A stretch of DNA of 11,546 bases from Pseudomonadota bacterium (GCA_021783385.1 JAJXTX010000065.1:1-11546); one strand, 5' to 3'. Positions 1-8,000 are shown, numbered from the stretch's first letter. Numbers and translations are program-made. Notes: a model not told the origin generated them from the letters alone.

Positions 1-41
1 CCTGCATGAGCTTCCCCACTCCCCTGCGTGAGCACACAGTC

Positions 42-266
42 ATGGAACAGGTCATCGAATACATCATCGTCGGCGGTCCCGAGCATGGCCTGATCTGCCG
101 CGCGCCGCTGCCGTCGGTGCCACCGCAGGCGATCGCGATCTCCAGCAACGACGGCCAGCTGTGCCGCGTGGCCGCACGTCGCCATTCGGACGACATGGCC
201 ATGCGTATGCTGCTGCTGCATCCGCATGCGACCGGCGAACAGTTCCGCACCATGCTGGCCGCGTGA
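42..266 (+). CDS. Small hypothetical protein, 74 aa
   Basis: I do not recognise this protein. It would be a small soluble polypeptide that opens with MEQVIEYIIVGGPEHG and ends in a helical, Met/Leu-rich stretch followed by FRTMLAA. There is no signal peptide, membrane segment or metal-binding cluster. An in-frame ATG at 6 would add 12 residues. I prefer the ATG at 42 because a weak Shine-Dalgarno-like GTGAG (28-32) lies 9 nt before it and because the added residues (SFPTPLREHTV) look like untranslated leader. The reading frame has codon use compatible with the neighbouring genes, with third positions mostly G or C. A strong inverted repeat with a short T run begins 21 nt after the stop and may end its transcript. 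Because the window starts just upstream, the gene could belong to an operon entering from the left. Confidence 0.55.
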   Translation: MEQVIEYIIVGGPEHGLICRAPLPSVPPQAIAISSNDGQLCRVAARRHSDDMAMRMLLLHPHATGEQFRTMLAA

Positions 267-287
267 GCCACCACGCGGCACCTTTCA

Positions 288-363
288 CAGCTTCCGGTGG
301 GTTCCGGCGCCCGCCCCTGCTCTCCCCCGAGCCAAGGCCCGAGCCCATCGGAAGCTGCCTTTT
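288..363 (+). terminator. Long inverted repeat with T run, candidate terminator
   Basis: Positions 288-301 (CAGCTTCCGGTGGG) pair with 344-357 (CCCATCGGAAGCTG) as a 14-bp stem with a single G-U wobble. CC and TTTT (360-363) follow. The 42-base loop is long for an intrinsic terminator, but the stem is strong and lies 21 nt after the stop of the small gene. It could instead be an attenuator or a structured leader element for the FAD dehydrogenase gene downstream. The pairing is read directly from the sequence; the terminator role is inferred. Confidence 0.45.
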
Positions 364-511
364 CACCCATCGCCAAACCGCTGGCTGAGGCGCAGGCAAT
401 CCGCCGGACCTGCAGTGAACGCCTCCCTGGGCTGCAGCACGACCGCCACCGGGCGCGTCCTCGCCGGCCGCCGCCGCAATCGCCGCACGCGAAGCGCCCA
501 CGCAGCCCGCC

Positions 512-540
512 TTGTTCCGATCGTACGGCGCGTCGACAAT
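512..540 (+). promoter_or_regulatory. Weak candidate promoter for the FAD dehydrogenase gene
   Basis: TTGTTC (512-517) and GACAAT (535-540) are separated by 17 bases and lie 60 bases before the chosen ATG at 601. The -10 matches the sigma-70 consensus at four of six positions and the -35 at three of six. It is the best pair I found in this GC-rich gap, and it could be chance. Confidence 0.22.
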
Positions 541-600
541 GGCGCGCCCGGCCGCAGCACCGCTGTCGCCTTTGTGCCGAACGAGCGAGCGCGCCCAAGC

Positions 601-2232
601 ATGCTGCGACTGACCGACCTCAAACTGCCGCTGGATCACACCGAGGCCGATCTCGCCAAGGCGATCCGCACACGGCTGAAGCTCGGCGCGCACGACCTGC
701 TCGGCTACGCCGTGGCCAAGCGCAGCCACGATGCACGCAAGCGCGGCGCAATCGTGCTGATCTATGCGCTGGACCTCACGCTGGCCGACGAGGCCGCGGT
801 GCTGGCGCGCTTCGCCGATGATCGCCATGTCGGACCCGCTCCCGACACCCGCTATCGTTTCGTCACGCAGGTCGCGCAGGCCCCGGCGCATCGCCCGGTG
901 GTGATCGGCACCGGCCCGTGCGGCCTGTTCGCCGGGCTGCTGCTGGCGCAGATGGGGTTTCGCCCGATCATCCTGGAGCGCGGCAAGGCGGTGCGCGAAC
1001 GCACCAGGGACACCTGGGACCTGTGGCGCAAGCGCAACCTGCACCCGGAGTCGAACGTGCAGTTCGGCGAGGGCGGCGCCGGCACGTTTTCCGACGGCAA
1101 GCTCTACAGCCAGATCCGCGATCCGCAGCACCACGGCCGCAAGGTGCTGACCGAGTTCGTCAAGGCCGGCGCCCCGGAGGAGATCCTGTGGGTGAACAAG
1201 CCGCACATCGGCACCTTCCGGCTGGTGACGATGGTGGAGAACATGCGCGCCACGATCGAATCGCTCGGCGGCGAGATGCGCTTCGGCAGCCGCGTCGATG
1301 ACCTGCTGATCGACACCGATGCCGCCGGTGCGCGCCAGCTGCGCGGGGTGATGCTGGCCGGCGGCGAGCAGATCCGCACCGATCACGTGGTGCTGGCGGT
1401 GGGCCACAGCGCGCGCGACACCTTCGCCATGCTGCACGCGCGCGGTGTGCATCTGGAGGCGAAGGCCTTCTCGATCGGCTTCCGCGTCGAGCATCCGCAG
1501 TCGATCATCGACCGCGCCCGTTTCGGTGCGCAGGCCGGCCACCCGCTGCTCGGCGCGGCCGACTACAAGCTGGTGCATCACGCCAGCAACGGTCGCGCGG
1601 TCTACAGCTTCTGCATGTGCCCGGGCGGCACCGTGGTGGCCGCCATGTCCGAACCCGGGCGCGTGGTGACCAACGGCATGAGCCAGTATTCGCGCAACGA
1701 GCGCAACGCGAATGCAGCCATTGTGGTCGGCATCGACCCGGTGGATTTCACGCCCTACGATGCCAGCGGCAGCCCGCTGGCCGGCATCGCGCTGCAGCGT
1801 GCGCTGGAAAGCCAGGCGTACCTGCTGGGCGGCGAAAATTACAACGCGCCGGGCCAGCTGGTCGGCGATTTCCTCGCCGGCCGCGCCTCGCGCGAGTTTG
1901 GCGAGGTGCTGCCCTCGTTCAAGCCCGGTGTGACCCTGGGCAGCCTCGACCGTGCCCTGCCGGCCTACGCGATTGACGCCATCCGCGAGGCGATGCCCGC
2001 GTTCGAGCGCCAGATCAAGGGCTTCGCGCTGCACGACGCGGTGTTCACCGGGGTGGAGACGCGCACCTCCTCGCCGATCCGCATCCGGCGCGACGACTCC
2101 CTGCAAAGCCTCAATACCCGCGGCCTGTACCCGGCCGGCGAAGGCGCCGGCTACGCCGGCGGCATCCTCTCGGCCGGGGTCGATGGCATCAAGGTGGCCG
2201 AGGCGGTGGCGCTGAGCATGGTTGGCGGCTGA
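601..2232 (+). CDS. FAD-dependent dehydrogenase (COG2509-like)
   Basis: Predicted cytoplasmic flavoprotein of 543 aa, from the family of uncharacterised FAD-dependent dehydrogenases. The substrate is unknown. An N-terminal region of about 95 residues (starting MLRLTDLKLPLDH) precedes a dinucleotide-binding Rossmann motif at residues 100-124: VVIGTGPCGLFAG, ending in ILERG. The family-typical QFGEGGAGTFSDGKL segment starts at residue 154, with SDGK likely near the flavin. Near the C terminus GLYPAGEGAGYAGG (from residue 508) is the second FAD-contact motif, followed by DGIKVAEAVA. Length and motif order fit the family. The frame stays open upstream to 226, but the family's conserved N-terminus begins at the ATG at 601; no strong Shine-Dalgarno is seen there. 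It looks like an ordinary chromosomal gene flanking the hipBA/Wadjet cassette. Family identification is confident; the reaction is not known. Confidence 0.88.
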   Translation: MLRLTDLKLPLDHTEADLAKAIRTRLKLGAHDLLGYAVAKRSHDARKRGAIVLIYALDLTLADEAAVLARFADDRHVGPAPDTRYRFVTQVAQAPAHRPVVIGTGPCGLFAGLLLAQMGFRPIILERGKAVRERTRDTWDLWRKRNLHPESNVQFGEGGAGTFSDGKLYSQIRDPQHHGRKVLTEFVKAGAPEEILWVNKPHIGTFRLVTMVENMRATIESLGGEMRFGSRVDDLLIDTDAAGARQLRGVMLAGGEQIRTDHVVLAVGHSARDTFAMLHARGVHLEAKAFSIGFRVEHPQSIIDRARFGAQAGHPLLGAADYKLVHHASNGRAVYSFCMCPGGTVVAAMSEPGRVVTNGMSQYSRNERNANAAIVVGIDPVDFTPYDASGSPLAGIALQRALESQAYLLGGENYNAPGQLVGDFLAGRASREFGEVLPSFKPGVTLGSLDRALPAYAIDAIREAMPAFERQIKGFALHDAVFTGVETRTSSPIRIRRDDSLQSLNTRGLYPAGEGAGYAGGILSAGVDGIKVAEAVALSMVGG

Positions 2233-2237
2233 GGCTA

Positions 2238-2275
2238 TATTTCAACTTCAAGGTTGAAATAGCGATATTCAACCT
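2238..2275. promoter_or_regulatory. Candidate HipB operator (interleaved TTCAAC palindromes)
   Basis: TATTTCAAC (2238-2246) and GTTGAAATA (2253-2261) form a perfect 9-bp inverted repeat with a 6-base spacer. The right half also pairs with a third copy: AGGTTGAA (2251-2258) with TTCAACCT (2268-2275). Three TTCAAC/GTTGAA half-sites therefore alternate in orientation across 38 bases, covering the -35 of the candidate hipBA promoter. Autorepression by the HipB dimer, boosted by HipA, is established for E. coli hipBA, whose operators are inverted repeats of a different sequence (TATCC-N8-GGATA). Assignment to this HipB is inference from position. Confidence 0.6.
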
Positions 2276-2282
2276 GTAGATT
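2254..2282 (+). promoter_or_regulatory. Candidate hipBA promoter
   Basis: TTGAAA (2254-2259) matches the sigma-70 -35 box at five of six positions. TAGATT (2277-2282) follows after a 17-base spacer and matches the -10 at four of six. Transcription would start near 2289, giving a leader of about 26 nt. The -35 box lies inside the inverted repeats, so bound repressor would block polymerase. Confidence 0.5.
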
Positions 2283-2311
2283 GATTCTCATCGAATCAAC
2301 TCAGGAGTTGA
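2281..2311 (+). promoter_or_regulatory. hipB leader: palindromes and Shine-Dalgarno
   Basis: TTGATTC (2281-2287) and GAATCAA (2293-2299) are perfect 7-bp arms around 5 bases. Overlapping them, TCAACTC (2296-2302) pairs with GAGTTGA (2305-2311) around AG. The Shine-Dalgarno AGGAG (2303-2307) lies 7 nt before the hipB ATG and is partly inside the second palindrome. GTTGAA at 2307-2312 repeats the operator half-site. The two-base loop is too small for an ideal RNA hairpin, so this may be a further protein-binding site and not an RNA switch. Confidence 0.45.
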
Positions 2312-2314
2312 ATC

Positions 2315-2572
2315 ATGCTGTCTGTTCCGATCCGCCTGCCTGCCCAGCTCGGCGTTGTGTTACGCAGCGCACGCCTGGGTCGCGGTCTCACGCAAACCCA
2401 CGTTGCCCGGGAACTTGGCATTACCGCACAAGCTCTTTCGAAGCTGGAGAACAACGCCGCCAAGGCATCCTTCGAGCGCATTCACCGGCTATGCCAGGTG
2501 CTGGGTCTCGAACTGCTACTCCAAGAAAGGTCCGCCATGAACCTGCGGGACGCGAGCGGGCCGGAGTGGTAG
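2315..2572 (+). CDS. hipB: HipB-like antitoxin, XRE-family regulator
   Basis: Antitoxin and autorepressor of the HipBA type II toxin-antitoxin pair; 85 aa. It has one Cro/CI (XRE) helix-turn-helix. LTQTHVARELGITAQALSKLEN (about residues 25-46) gives the two helices and turn, followed by the dimerisation helices FERIHRLCQVLGLELLL. The C-terminal tail (about residues 72-85) is hydrophilic and ends in Pro-Glu-Trp. E. coli HipB also ends in Glu-Trp on a flexible tail that matters for its turnover and contact with HipA. AGGAG (2303-2307) sits 7 nt before the ATG. The stop at 2570-2572 is 2 nt before the hipA ATG, and the hipA Shine-Dalgarno lies within the last hipB codons, so the two are co-translated. 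The TTA leucine codon at residue 16 is unusual in such a GC-rich setting. The family call is firm; DNA-site specificity is inferred. Confidence 0.9.
   Translation: MLSVPIRLPAQLGVVLRSARLGRGLTQTHVARELGITAQALSKLENNAAKASFERIHRLCQVLGLELLLQERSAMNLRDASGPEW
2563..2566 (+). promoter_or_regulatory. hipA ribosome binding site
   Basis: GGAG ends 8 nt before the ATG at 2575 and lies inside the last codons of hipB. It decides the hipA start against the longer open frame that reaches back to 2281, which would read through hipB in another frame. Confidence 0.65.
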
Positions 2573-2574
2573 CG

Positions 2575-3954
2575 ATGGCGCGCACGCTGGCCCTCGATAT
2601 CTGGATGAATGGCACCTTCGTAGGCACCTGGGAACGCTCCCGGAATGCCTCCGATCGCTTGACCTACGACGCCGACTGGATCACTTCGGCCGCTGGGCGT
2701 CCGCTGTCGCTGTCGCTGCCTTTCAGTCTCGCGCCGGCGCGGCTCGGCGACAAAACTTTACCCTTGCGCGGCGCCAAGGTCGCCGCCTATTTCGAAAATC
2801 TGATCCCGGACAACGAGCGCATCCTGCAGCGACTGCGCGATCGGTATGCGGCGCGTTCCACCGCTCCGTTCGACCTGCTGGCCGCCATCGGGCGCGACTG
2901 CGTCGGCGCCATCCAACTGCTGCCGACCGGCTCGGCTGCAGGCAACATTCACCGCATCGAAGCGGAGCCGCTGGACGAGGCCGGCGTGGCGAACGTCCTT
3001 CGCCACACCACCACGGCGCGGCATTCAGGCGAACCACTCGACGGCGATGCGTTCCGGCTGTCGATTGCCGGCGCCCAGGAAAAGACCGCCCTGCTGCGGC
3101 ATAAAGGACATTGGTGCATCCCACATGGGGTCACCCCAACGACGCATATTTTCAAGCTGCCGCTGGGCGCAGTCGGCAACGTGCAGGCCGACATGCGCCA
3201 GTCGGTCGAACTGGAATGGCTGTGCATGGAGCTGGTGCGCGAATACGGCTTGCCGGTTGCGAAAGTCGAGATCGGTCATTTCGAGGATCAGAAGGCACTG
3301 ATCGTGGAACGCTTCGACCGCGCCCGAGCCACCGATGGCGACTATTGGTTGCGCATTCCGCAGGAGGATTTCTGCCAAGCCACCGGCCTGGCGCCGAACC
3401 GCAAATACGAAAGCGATGGCGGCCCGGGCATCGTTCCCATCATGGACATCCTGCGCGGCTCCGAAAACGCCCCTGCGGATCGCGAGAATTTCTTCAAGAC
3501 GCAACTGTTGTTCTGGATCCTCGCCGCCACCGATGGCCATGCCAAGAACTTCAGCCTCACCCTGCTGGCCGGTGGACGTTACCAACAGACGCCGCTGTAC
3601 GACATCCTGTCGACCTATCCGGTTCAGGGACGCAGTGCGAACCGGATGGACCCGCGCAAGGCCCGCCTGGCGATGGCGGTGACAGGCGACAATCGGCACT
3701 ACCTGCTGCACGAGATCCACCGCTGGCACTGGGTCGACATGGCCGAACAACTGGGCTTGCCCGATGGCGCAGGACCGATCATCACCGATCTCATCGAACG
3801 AACACCACGCGCCCTCGATGCATTGGCGAAGCGTCTGCCTGAGACGTTTCCGGCTGAGCTGTTCGACAGCGTCAGCGCTGGTGTGCTGGCGGCAGTCAAG
3901 CGGCTGGCCAGAGAGCCCGATCGCCGGTCAAGCGTCGCCAGCAGCCCACATTGA
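2575..3954 (+). CDS. hipA: HipA serine/threonine kinase toxin
   Basis: Toxin kinase of the HipBA pair, 459 aa (E. coli HipA is about 440). In E. coli it phosphorylates glutamyl-tRNA synthetase, raises ppGpp and causes growth arrest; the same target here is inferred. The HipA N-terminal subdomain covers about residues 5-115 and the kinase about 160-400. Visible motifs are SIAGAQEK with Ser163 (matching the autophosphorylated Ser150 of E. coli), TPTTHIFKLP with ATP-binding Lys194, VERFDR, the YESDGGPGI segment, catalytic DGHAKN with Asp320, and metal-binding YDI with Asp343. All are intact and the match to E. coli HipA runs along the whole protein, so this is the classic full-length type and not a split HipS/HipT form. 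It is coupled to hipB (2-nt gap). Its last 27 nt overlap the 3' end of jetD on the other strand, and the tail RRSSVASSPH is encoded there. A TTA codon (2758-2760) again hints at transfer. Confidence 0.93.
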   Translation: MARTLALDIWMNGTFVGTWERSRNASDRLTYDADWITSAAGRPLSLSLPFSLAPARLGDKTLPLRGAKVAAYFENLIPDNERILQRLRDRYAARSTAPFDLLAAIGRDCVGAIQLLPTGSAAGNIHRIEAEPLDEAGVANVLRHTTTARHSGEPLDGDAFRLSIAGAQEKTALLRHKGHWCIPHGVTPTTHIFKLPLGAVGNVQADMRQSVELEWLCMELVREYGLPVAKVEIGHFEDQKALIVERFDRARATDGDYWLRIPQEDFCQATGLAPNRKYESDGGPGIVPIMDILRGSENAPADRENFFKTQLLFWILAATDGHAKNFSLTLLAGGRYQQTPLYDILSTYPVQGRSANRMDPRKARLAMAVTGDNRHYLLHEIHRWHWVDMAEQLGLPDGAGPIITDLIERTPRALDALAKRLPETFPAELFDSVSAGVLAAVKRLAREPDRRSSVASSPH

Positions 3955-5091
3955 ACGGATCCGCGCCCACGCCAGGTCCCAGCCGATCCGCTCCTGCTCC
4001 AGCCGCACGCGCACGCCCCAGCGATCGCCGCGCAGGTCGCGATACAGCGCATGCTCGGCACCAGTCAGATGTTCGATGACATCGGCACGGTGAGGCTGCG
4101 GTTCGATCGTCCACAACGCGCGATGGGCCAGCAGGGTCGCCTCGTCCATCAGCAGGGATCGCACTTGTGGCAGATGCCCGCGTAGGCGGCCGAGGATGGC
4201 CAGGCCGTGGGTGTCCAGGTCGCCCCAGTAATGCACCGCTTCGGCGACCCGCAACCACGGCAATTCGTGCAGGCGTTCCACCGCATAGCCGCGTGCCATC
4301 AGCACCACGGCTTCGGGCAGGTCATCGAATGCCAGGCCGGTCTGCTTGTTTTCGACGATGAATACGTGGCGCGCCGGCAGCTCCAGCGCGGCCAGCTGAT
4401 CGAACGGGGCATGGATGTCGCCCAGACCGCCCACGCGTGAACGCAGGGCAGGGTCGAGCACGCGCAGGCGCAGCCGATCGGGCTCGCGACGCAGGCCGCT
4501 GGCTTGCCAGAAATCGGTTTCCCGCGGCAGCCCACCCAGCGTGCGCAGCCACTCGCCGAGCAGGCCTGTGCGCGTCTCCAGCCATTTGCTGTCCAGTCCG
4601 GCGACCGGCAGCTGGCGGGCAAACAGGCGGGACGAGGAATGCGCATGCAGCCACGCCAGCATGTCGCCGAAACGAGAAAATTCGGTGTCGTCGATGTCGG
4701 CCAACATCGCGTACTGACCGCGCAACGGGGCGGTTAGTGCAGGCCAGCGTCGCGCCCATGCGTCGAACCGCCCACGAGCACGCTGCCAACGGGTGGTTTC
4801 GCCAAGCAGTTCGGCCAGCGCATCCGCGTGGGGCAGCAACAGGGCCTCCGGCACCACCTGACGGCCGAGCAGCGGCCAGCGCCGTTCGACCCAGCTCACC
4901 TTGCCGCCATGCCAATCTTTCCACGCCGATCGCCACGCCTCAAACGCCGCCCAGTGCGCGCTGGCCTCCCGCTCGCCCGGTGCTGCAAGCGACACCCGCA
5001 ACGGCCACTCGCCGCCACCGCCCAGCCAGTGGCCGACCTGTCGGCGCCAGCTGATGCGCAGCAGCGCAATGGCTTGCTCAGGGCTGCGCAT
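3928..5091 (-). CDS. jetD: JetD, Wadjet Toprim nuclease subunit
   Basis: Nuclease of the Wadjet system, 387 aa. In characterised systems JetD joins the JetABC loop extruder and cleaves small closed-circular DNA. The N-terminal half (about residues 1-190) is the DUF3322 arm-like region, rich in Trp and Arg. The C-terminal half (about 205-380) is the DUF2220 Toprim domain. The acidic residues are visible: Glu247 in FIVENKQTGLAF and Asp291/Asp293 in YWGDLDTHG, the Toprim E and DxD metal ligands, so it should be catalytically active. The length is normal. It is the last gene of the operon: its start overlaps the end of jetC by 14 nt, with no good Shine-Dalgarno, which suggests re-initiation after jetC. 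Its last 27 nt overlap convergent hipA, and no intrinsic terminator is visible at the junction. The MksG name is used for the homologue in Mks-type systems. Confidence 0.92.
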   Translation of the reverse strand: MRSPEQAIALLRISWRRQVGHWLGGGGEWPLRVSLAAPGEREASAHWAAFEAWRSAWKDWHGGKVSWVERRWPLLGRQVVPEALLLPHADALAELLGETTRWQRARGRFDAWARRWPALTAPLRGQYAMLADIDDTEFSRFGDMLAWLHAHSSSRLFARQLPVAGLDSKWLETRTGLLGEWLRTLGGLPRETDFWQASGLRREPDRLRLRVLDPALRSRVGGLGDIHAPFDQLAALELPARHVFIVENKQTGLAFDDLPEAVVLMARGYAVERLHELPWLRVAEAVHYWGDLDTHGLAILGRLRGHLPQVRSLLMDEATLLAHRALWTIEPQPHRADVIEHLTGAEHALYRDLRGDRWGVRVRLEQERIGWDLAWARIRSMWAAGDA

Positions 5092-8000
5092 GGGTCGTTT
5101 CGCGCACCGCGCGAGGGAGTGCCAGGCGCTGGCTGGCAGCGTCGTATTCGATCATCAGTACGCCAGAATCATGGCGCCCATTGATCTCCACGAAGCAGGC
5201 GCCACCGATGAATGGCTCCAGCGTCATTACCGACTTCAGCGGCGTGGCCACGATCATCTGGAAACCGAAGTTCTCGAAGATGTGCATGGCCATCGCGGTG
5301 AACTCGTTGTCGGCCTTGTCGAACGCCTCGTCCAGCACCACCGCCGCGTATTGCGGCATGCCGCCGTCCTCGTCGCCCAGCTGATAGCGCAGCGCGGCAG
5401 CCAGGCAGGTGGTGGCAAGTTTCTGCCGCTGGCCACCGGACTTGCCGGCGCCGCTGCGGTACACCTCCAGCTGGCGGCCGGTTTGCGCGTCGCGCTCCTC
5501 GCCGATGAACTCCACGTGCAAGCGCACGTCCAGCACCTGCTCGCGCCAGCGCTTGTGTTCGCTCTCGGTCGAGGCCAGCCGCGCGACCAGCTTGCGCAGG
5601 GCCTCGAACTGCATCTCGGCGCGCTCGTGATCGTCGGTCCGCTGGTGCGCCAGCACGTCGCGCAGCTGCTGCCGGAACTCGATCACCTCCGGCAGGCGGC
5701 GATCCTCGGGCTTGATCTGCAGCACGCTGCCGCGGTTGAACGGCACTTTCTCCAGGCTGGCGTTGACGTCCTCCATGCGCGCGCGGATCGACTTGTGCGC
5801 CTGCGCGATATGCGTCTGCAGGGCGACCAGATTCTGCCCGCTCTGGGTGCGCAGCATGTCGAAGAAGCGCGCCTCGTGCGCGGGCAGACCGTCGCGTTCG
5901 AGCCGCTGCAGGCGGGCGAAAAAATCCGCCGCGCTGTCCAGGTTCGCCTGCACATCGCCGGCGTCCTGCGCCCAGCGGCGGCGGAAGCTCTCGAAGCAAG
6001 CCACGATGGCGTGGGTCAGCTCGCCGGCCTCGGCGTCCAGTGTGGCAATACCCTGGTTGAGAGCGCGCTCCATGCCCAGCACGCGCTCGGCCAGGTTGGT
6101 CAGCGTGAACGCCGCGCCCGCCTCACAACGCGCGTCCAGGCCGTGCTGCTGCAGCGGCGTGAGCGGCTTGATGGCGATGTTCTCGGTGCACTGCAGACGT
6201 TCCTTGCCCAGCCGCTCGCGCTCGCGCTGGCAATCCCGGCGCTCGTCGCGCACCTCATTCAGCAGGTTCTGTGCGCTGGCCACCTGTCGCTCCACGACAG
6301 CAATACGTTCGCCCAGCTCATGCAGCGTCGCATCACCCTCGCGCAGTTCCTTCAGCGTGGCCTCGATCGCATCGAGCCGCGTCAACAGCGGACCGGCGTC
6401 GATGTCGCTCCAGCGCAGGTTGGCCAGCGATTGCGCAGCGGCGGCATGACTGGCCTGTTGTGCACGTTCACAACGGATCTGCGCGATCGCCGCGTCGATC
6501 CCGGTGATGCGGCGCGCCAGCTCGCCGGCTTCGGCCTTGTAGAGGTCGAGCTTGGCGCGATTATCGAAGCCAAGCACCCAGTGGCGGCGATCGCCCACGG
6601 CATGGCGGTCGTCCTTTTCGTGGCGGCTGCGCCCGTGCTTGATCTGGCCCTGCGCGGTGAGCCCGCGTTCGCTTTGGCGCAGGCTTTGCACGCTATCTAC
6701 GCAGGCATAGTCGAAACGGTGCAAGAGCTCGCCGCGCAACCAGTCGTGATGCGCGTGATCGGCCAGCTCCAGCTTGTGCACCAGTGCGCGCGGCGAGGGC
6801 GTGGACACATTCGCCACGTCCGCCGCGCCGATGCGGTGGTACACCAGCTTGCCGCCGAGATGGGTTTGATCCACCCACGCGGCAACTTTGGCGTAGTGGC
6901 GTTCGTCTACCAGCAGCGACAGCGCGAAGCCGTGCAGCAGGCGCTCGATCGCGCCACTCCATGCCTGCTCATCGGCGCGCACCTGGATCAGCTCGCCGGC
7001 AAACGGCAGCGCGGTTTGCGCCAGCCCCACCGCTTCGCACAGACGCGCGCGCAGCGCCTGCAGTGGCGCCGGGATGCTGGATGGATGCGCTTCCAACGCG
7101 GCGATTTCGGTGCGGGCATGGGTGAACTCACGTTCGGCCTCGCTCTTCTCCAGCCCCAGCTCCAGCATGCGCTGGTCGGCGCTGGCGGTGGCGTCCTGGC
7201 CCGCATCGAGCAGGCTGCGCGCCTGCGTGAGCTGCTCGGCGAACCCCTGCGGCGTACCGGCCAGCGGCCAGCCCAGTTTTCGGCAGGCGTCACCGGCCAC
7301 GCCGCGGTGGCGCAGGCGGTCGTCGCGATCATGGCGGACGCTGTTGCGCTCGTGCTCCAGCTGCTCGATCTGCGCACCACCCTGCTCACGGTGGCGCGCC
7401 TGCAACTGAGCCAACTCGCGCTGGTGCTGTTCGAGCAGTTGCGTCCGACGTCCCTGCTCGCCTTCCAGGCCCCGATCGAGCGTTTCCAGCTCGGCCACGC
7501 GCACGTCCAGCAACCGCAGGCGCTGGCGCTCGCGGTAGCCGTCCACACCCTGCAGCAATTCGTCCAGCTCGCTGCATTCGCGCCGCGCCTCCAGTAGCCG
7601 CTCGTGCGCCTGCCGCGCGGGGGACAGCGCCTCGATCTGCTCGCGTGCAGTGACGACCGCCTTGTGCGCCTCGTCCAGCTCAGCGAACTCGGCCACCAGC
7701 CGGTCGGCCACTGCGAAGGTTTCCGGTCGCTCCAGCATGAAGTCGCGCAGGAAATGGTTGAGGTCGCCCAGATTCTTGGCCGACTGGGTCTTGTGCAGCA
7801 GCCGCAGTGCGGTGTCGTTGCCGATACCAAGCAGGCGTCGGAAACGCTCGGCGTAGGCGTTGAACGTATCGTGGTGGTGCACCGTGACGAGGCGCTGCTT
7901 GAGCCGGCGCAGGTCCAAGTCGAAGCCATCCAGCTCCGCGGCCAGGTCGAACGGCCGCTCGGCGATGATGAAATGCTTCTGCACGTCGACCGTGCCGGAG

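Larger units (their letters stand above)
267..600. other. 334-base non-coding gap
   Basis: Between the small gene and the FAD dehydrogenase no convincing gene is visible. The gap holds the inverted repeat at 288-357, a short direct repeat (CCCGAGCC at 326-333 and 338-345), and otherwise GC-rich, low-complexity Pro/Arg/Ala-type sequence. The frame of the downstream gene stays open back to 226, but its translation is rich in Pro, Arg and Ala without recognisable domain character, which fits chance openness at high GC. A weak promoter-like pair lies at 512-540. Confidence 0.6.

Noticed and set aside
226..600. In-frame N-terminal extension of the FAD dehydrogenase
   Set aside because: The added 125 residues are Pro/Arg/Ala-rich, overlap the end of the small upstream gene and the inverted repeat, and precede the family-typical start at 601.
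64..2106. 680-codon open frame on the minus strand opposite the FAD dehydrogenase
   Set aside because: Antisense shadow: a His/Ala/Arg-rich translation without recognisable motifs, whereas the plus-strand frame has clear FAD-binding motifs.
2238..2261. Terminator for the FAD dehydrogenase gene
   Set aside because: The palindrome is AT-rich and has no following T run. Its half-sites recur around the hipB promoter, so an operator fits better.
2281..2574. In-frame upstream extension of hipA
   Set aside because: It would overlap hipB in another frame. The GGAG at 2563-2566 and normal HipA length support the ATG at 2575.
4901..7597. 898-codon open frame on the plus strand opposite jetC and jetD
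   Set aside because: It mirrors the codons of jetC and jetD on the other strand. Its translation is His/Gln/Ala/Leu-rich with no domain, as expected for antisense frames in GC-rich DNA.
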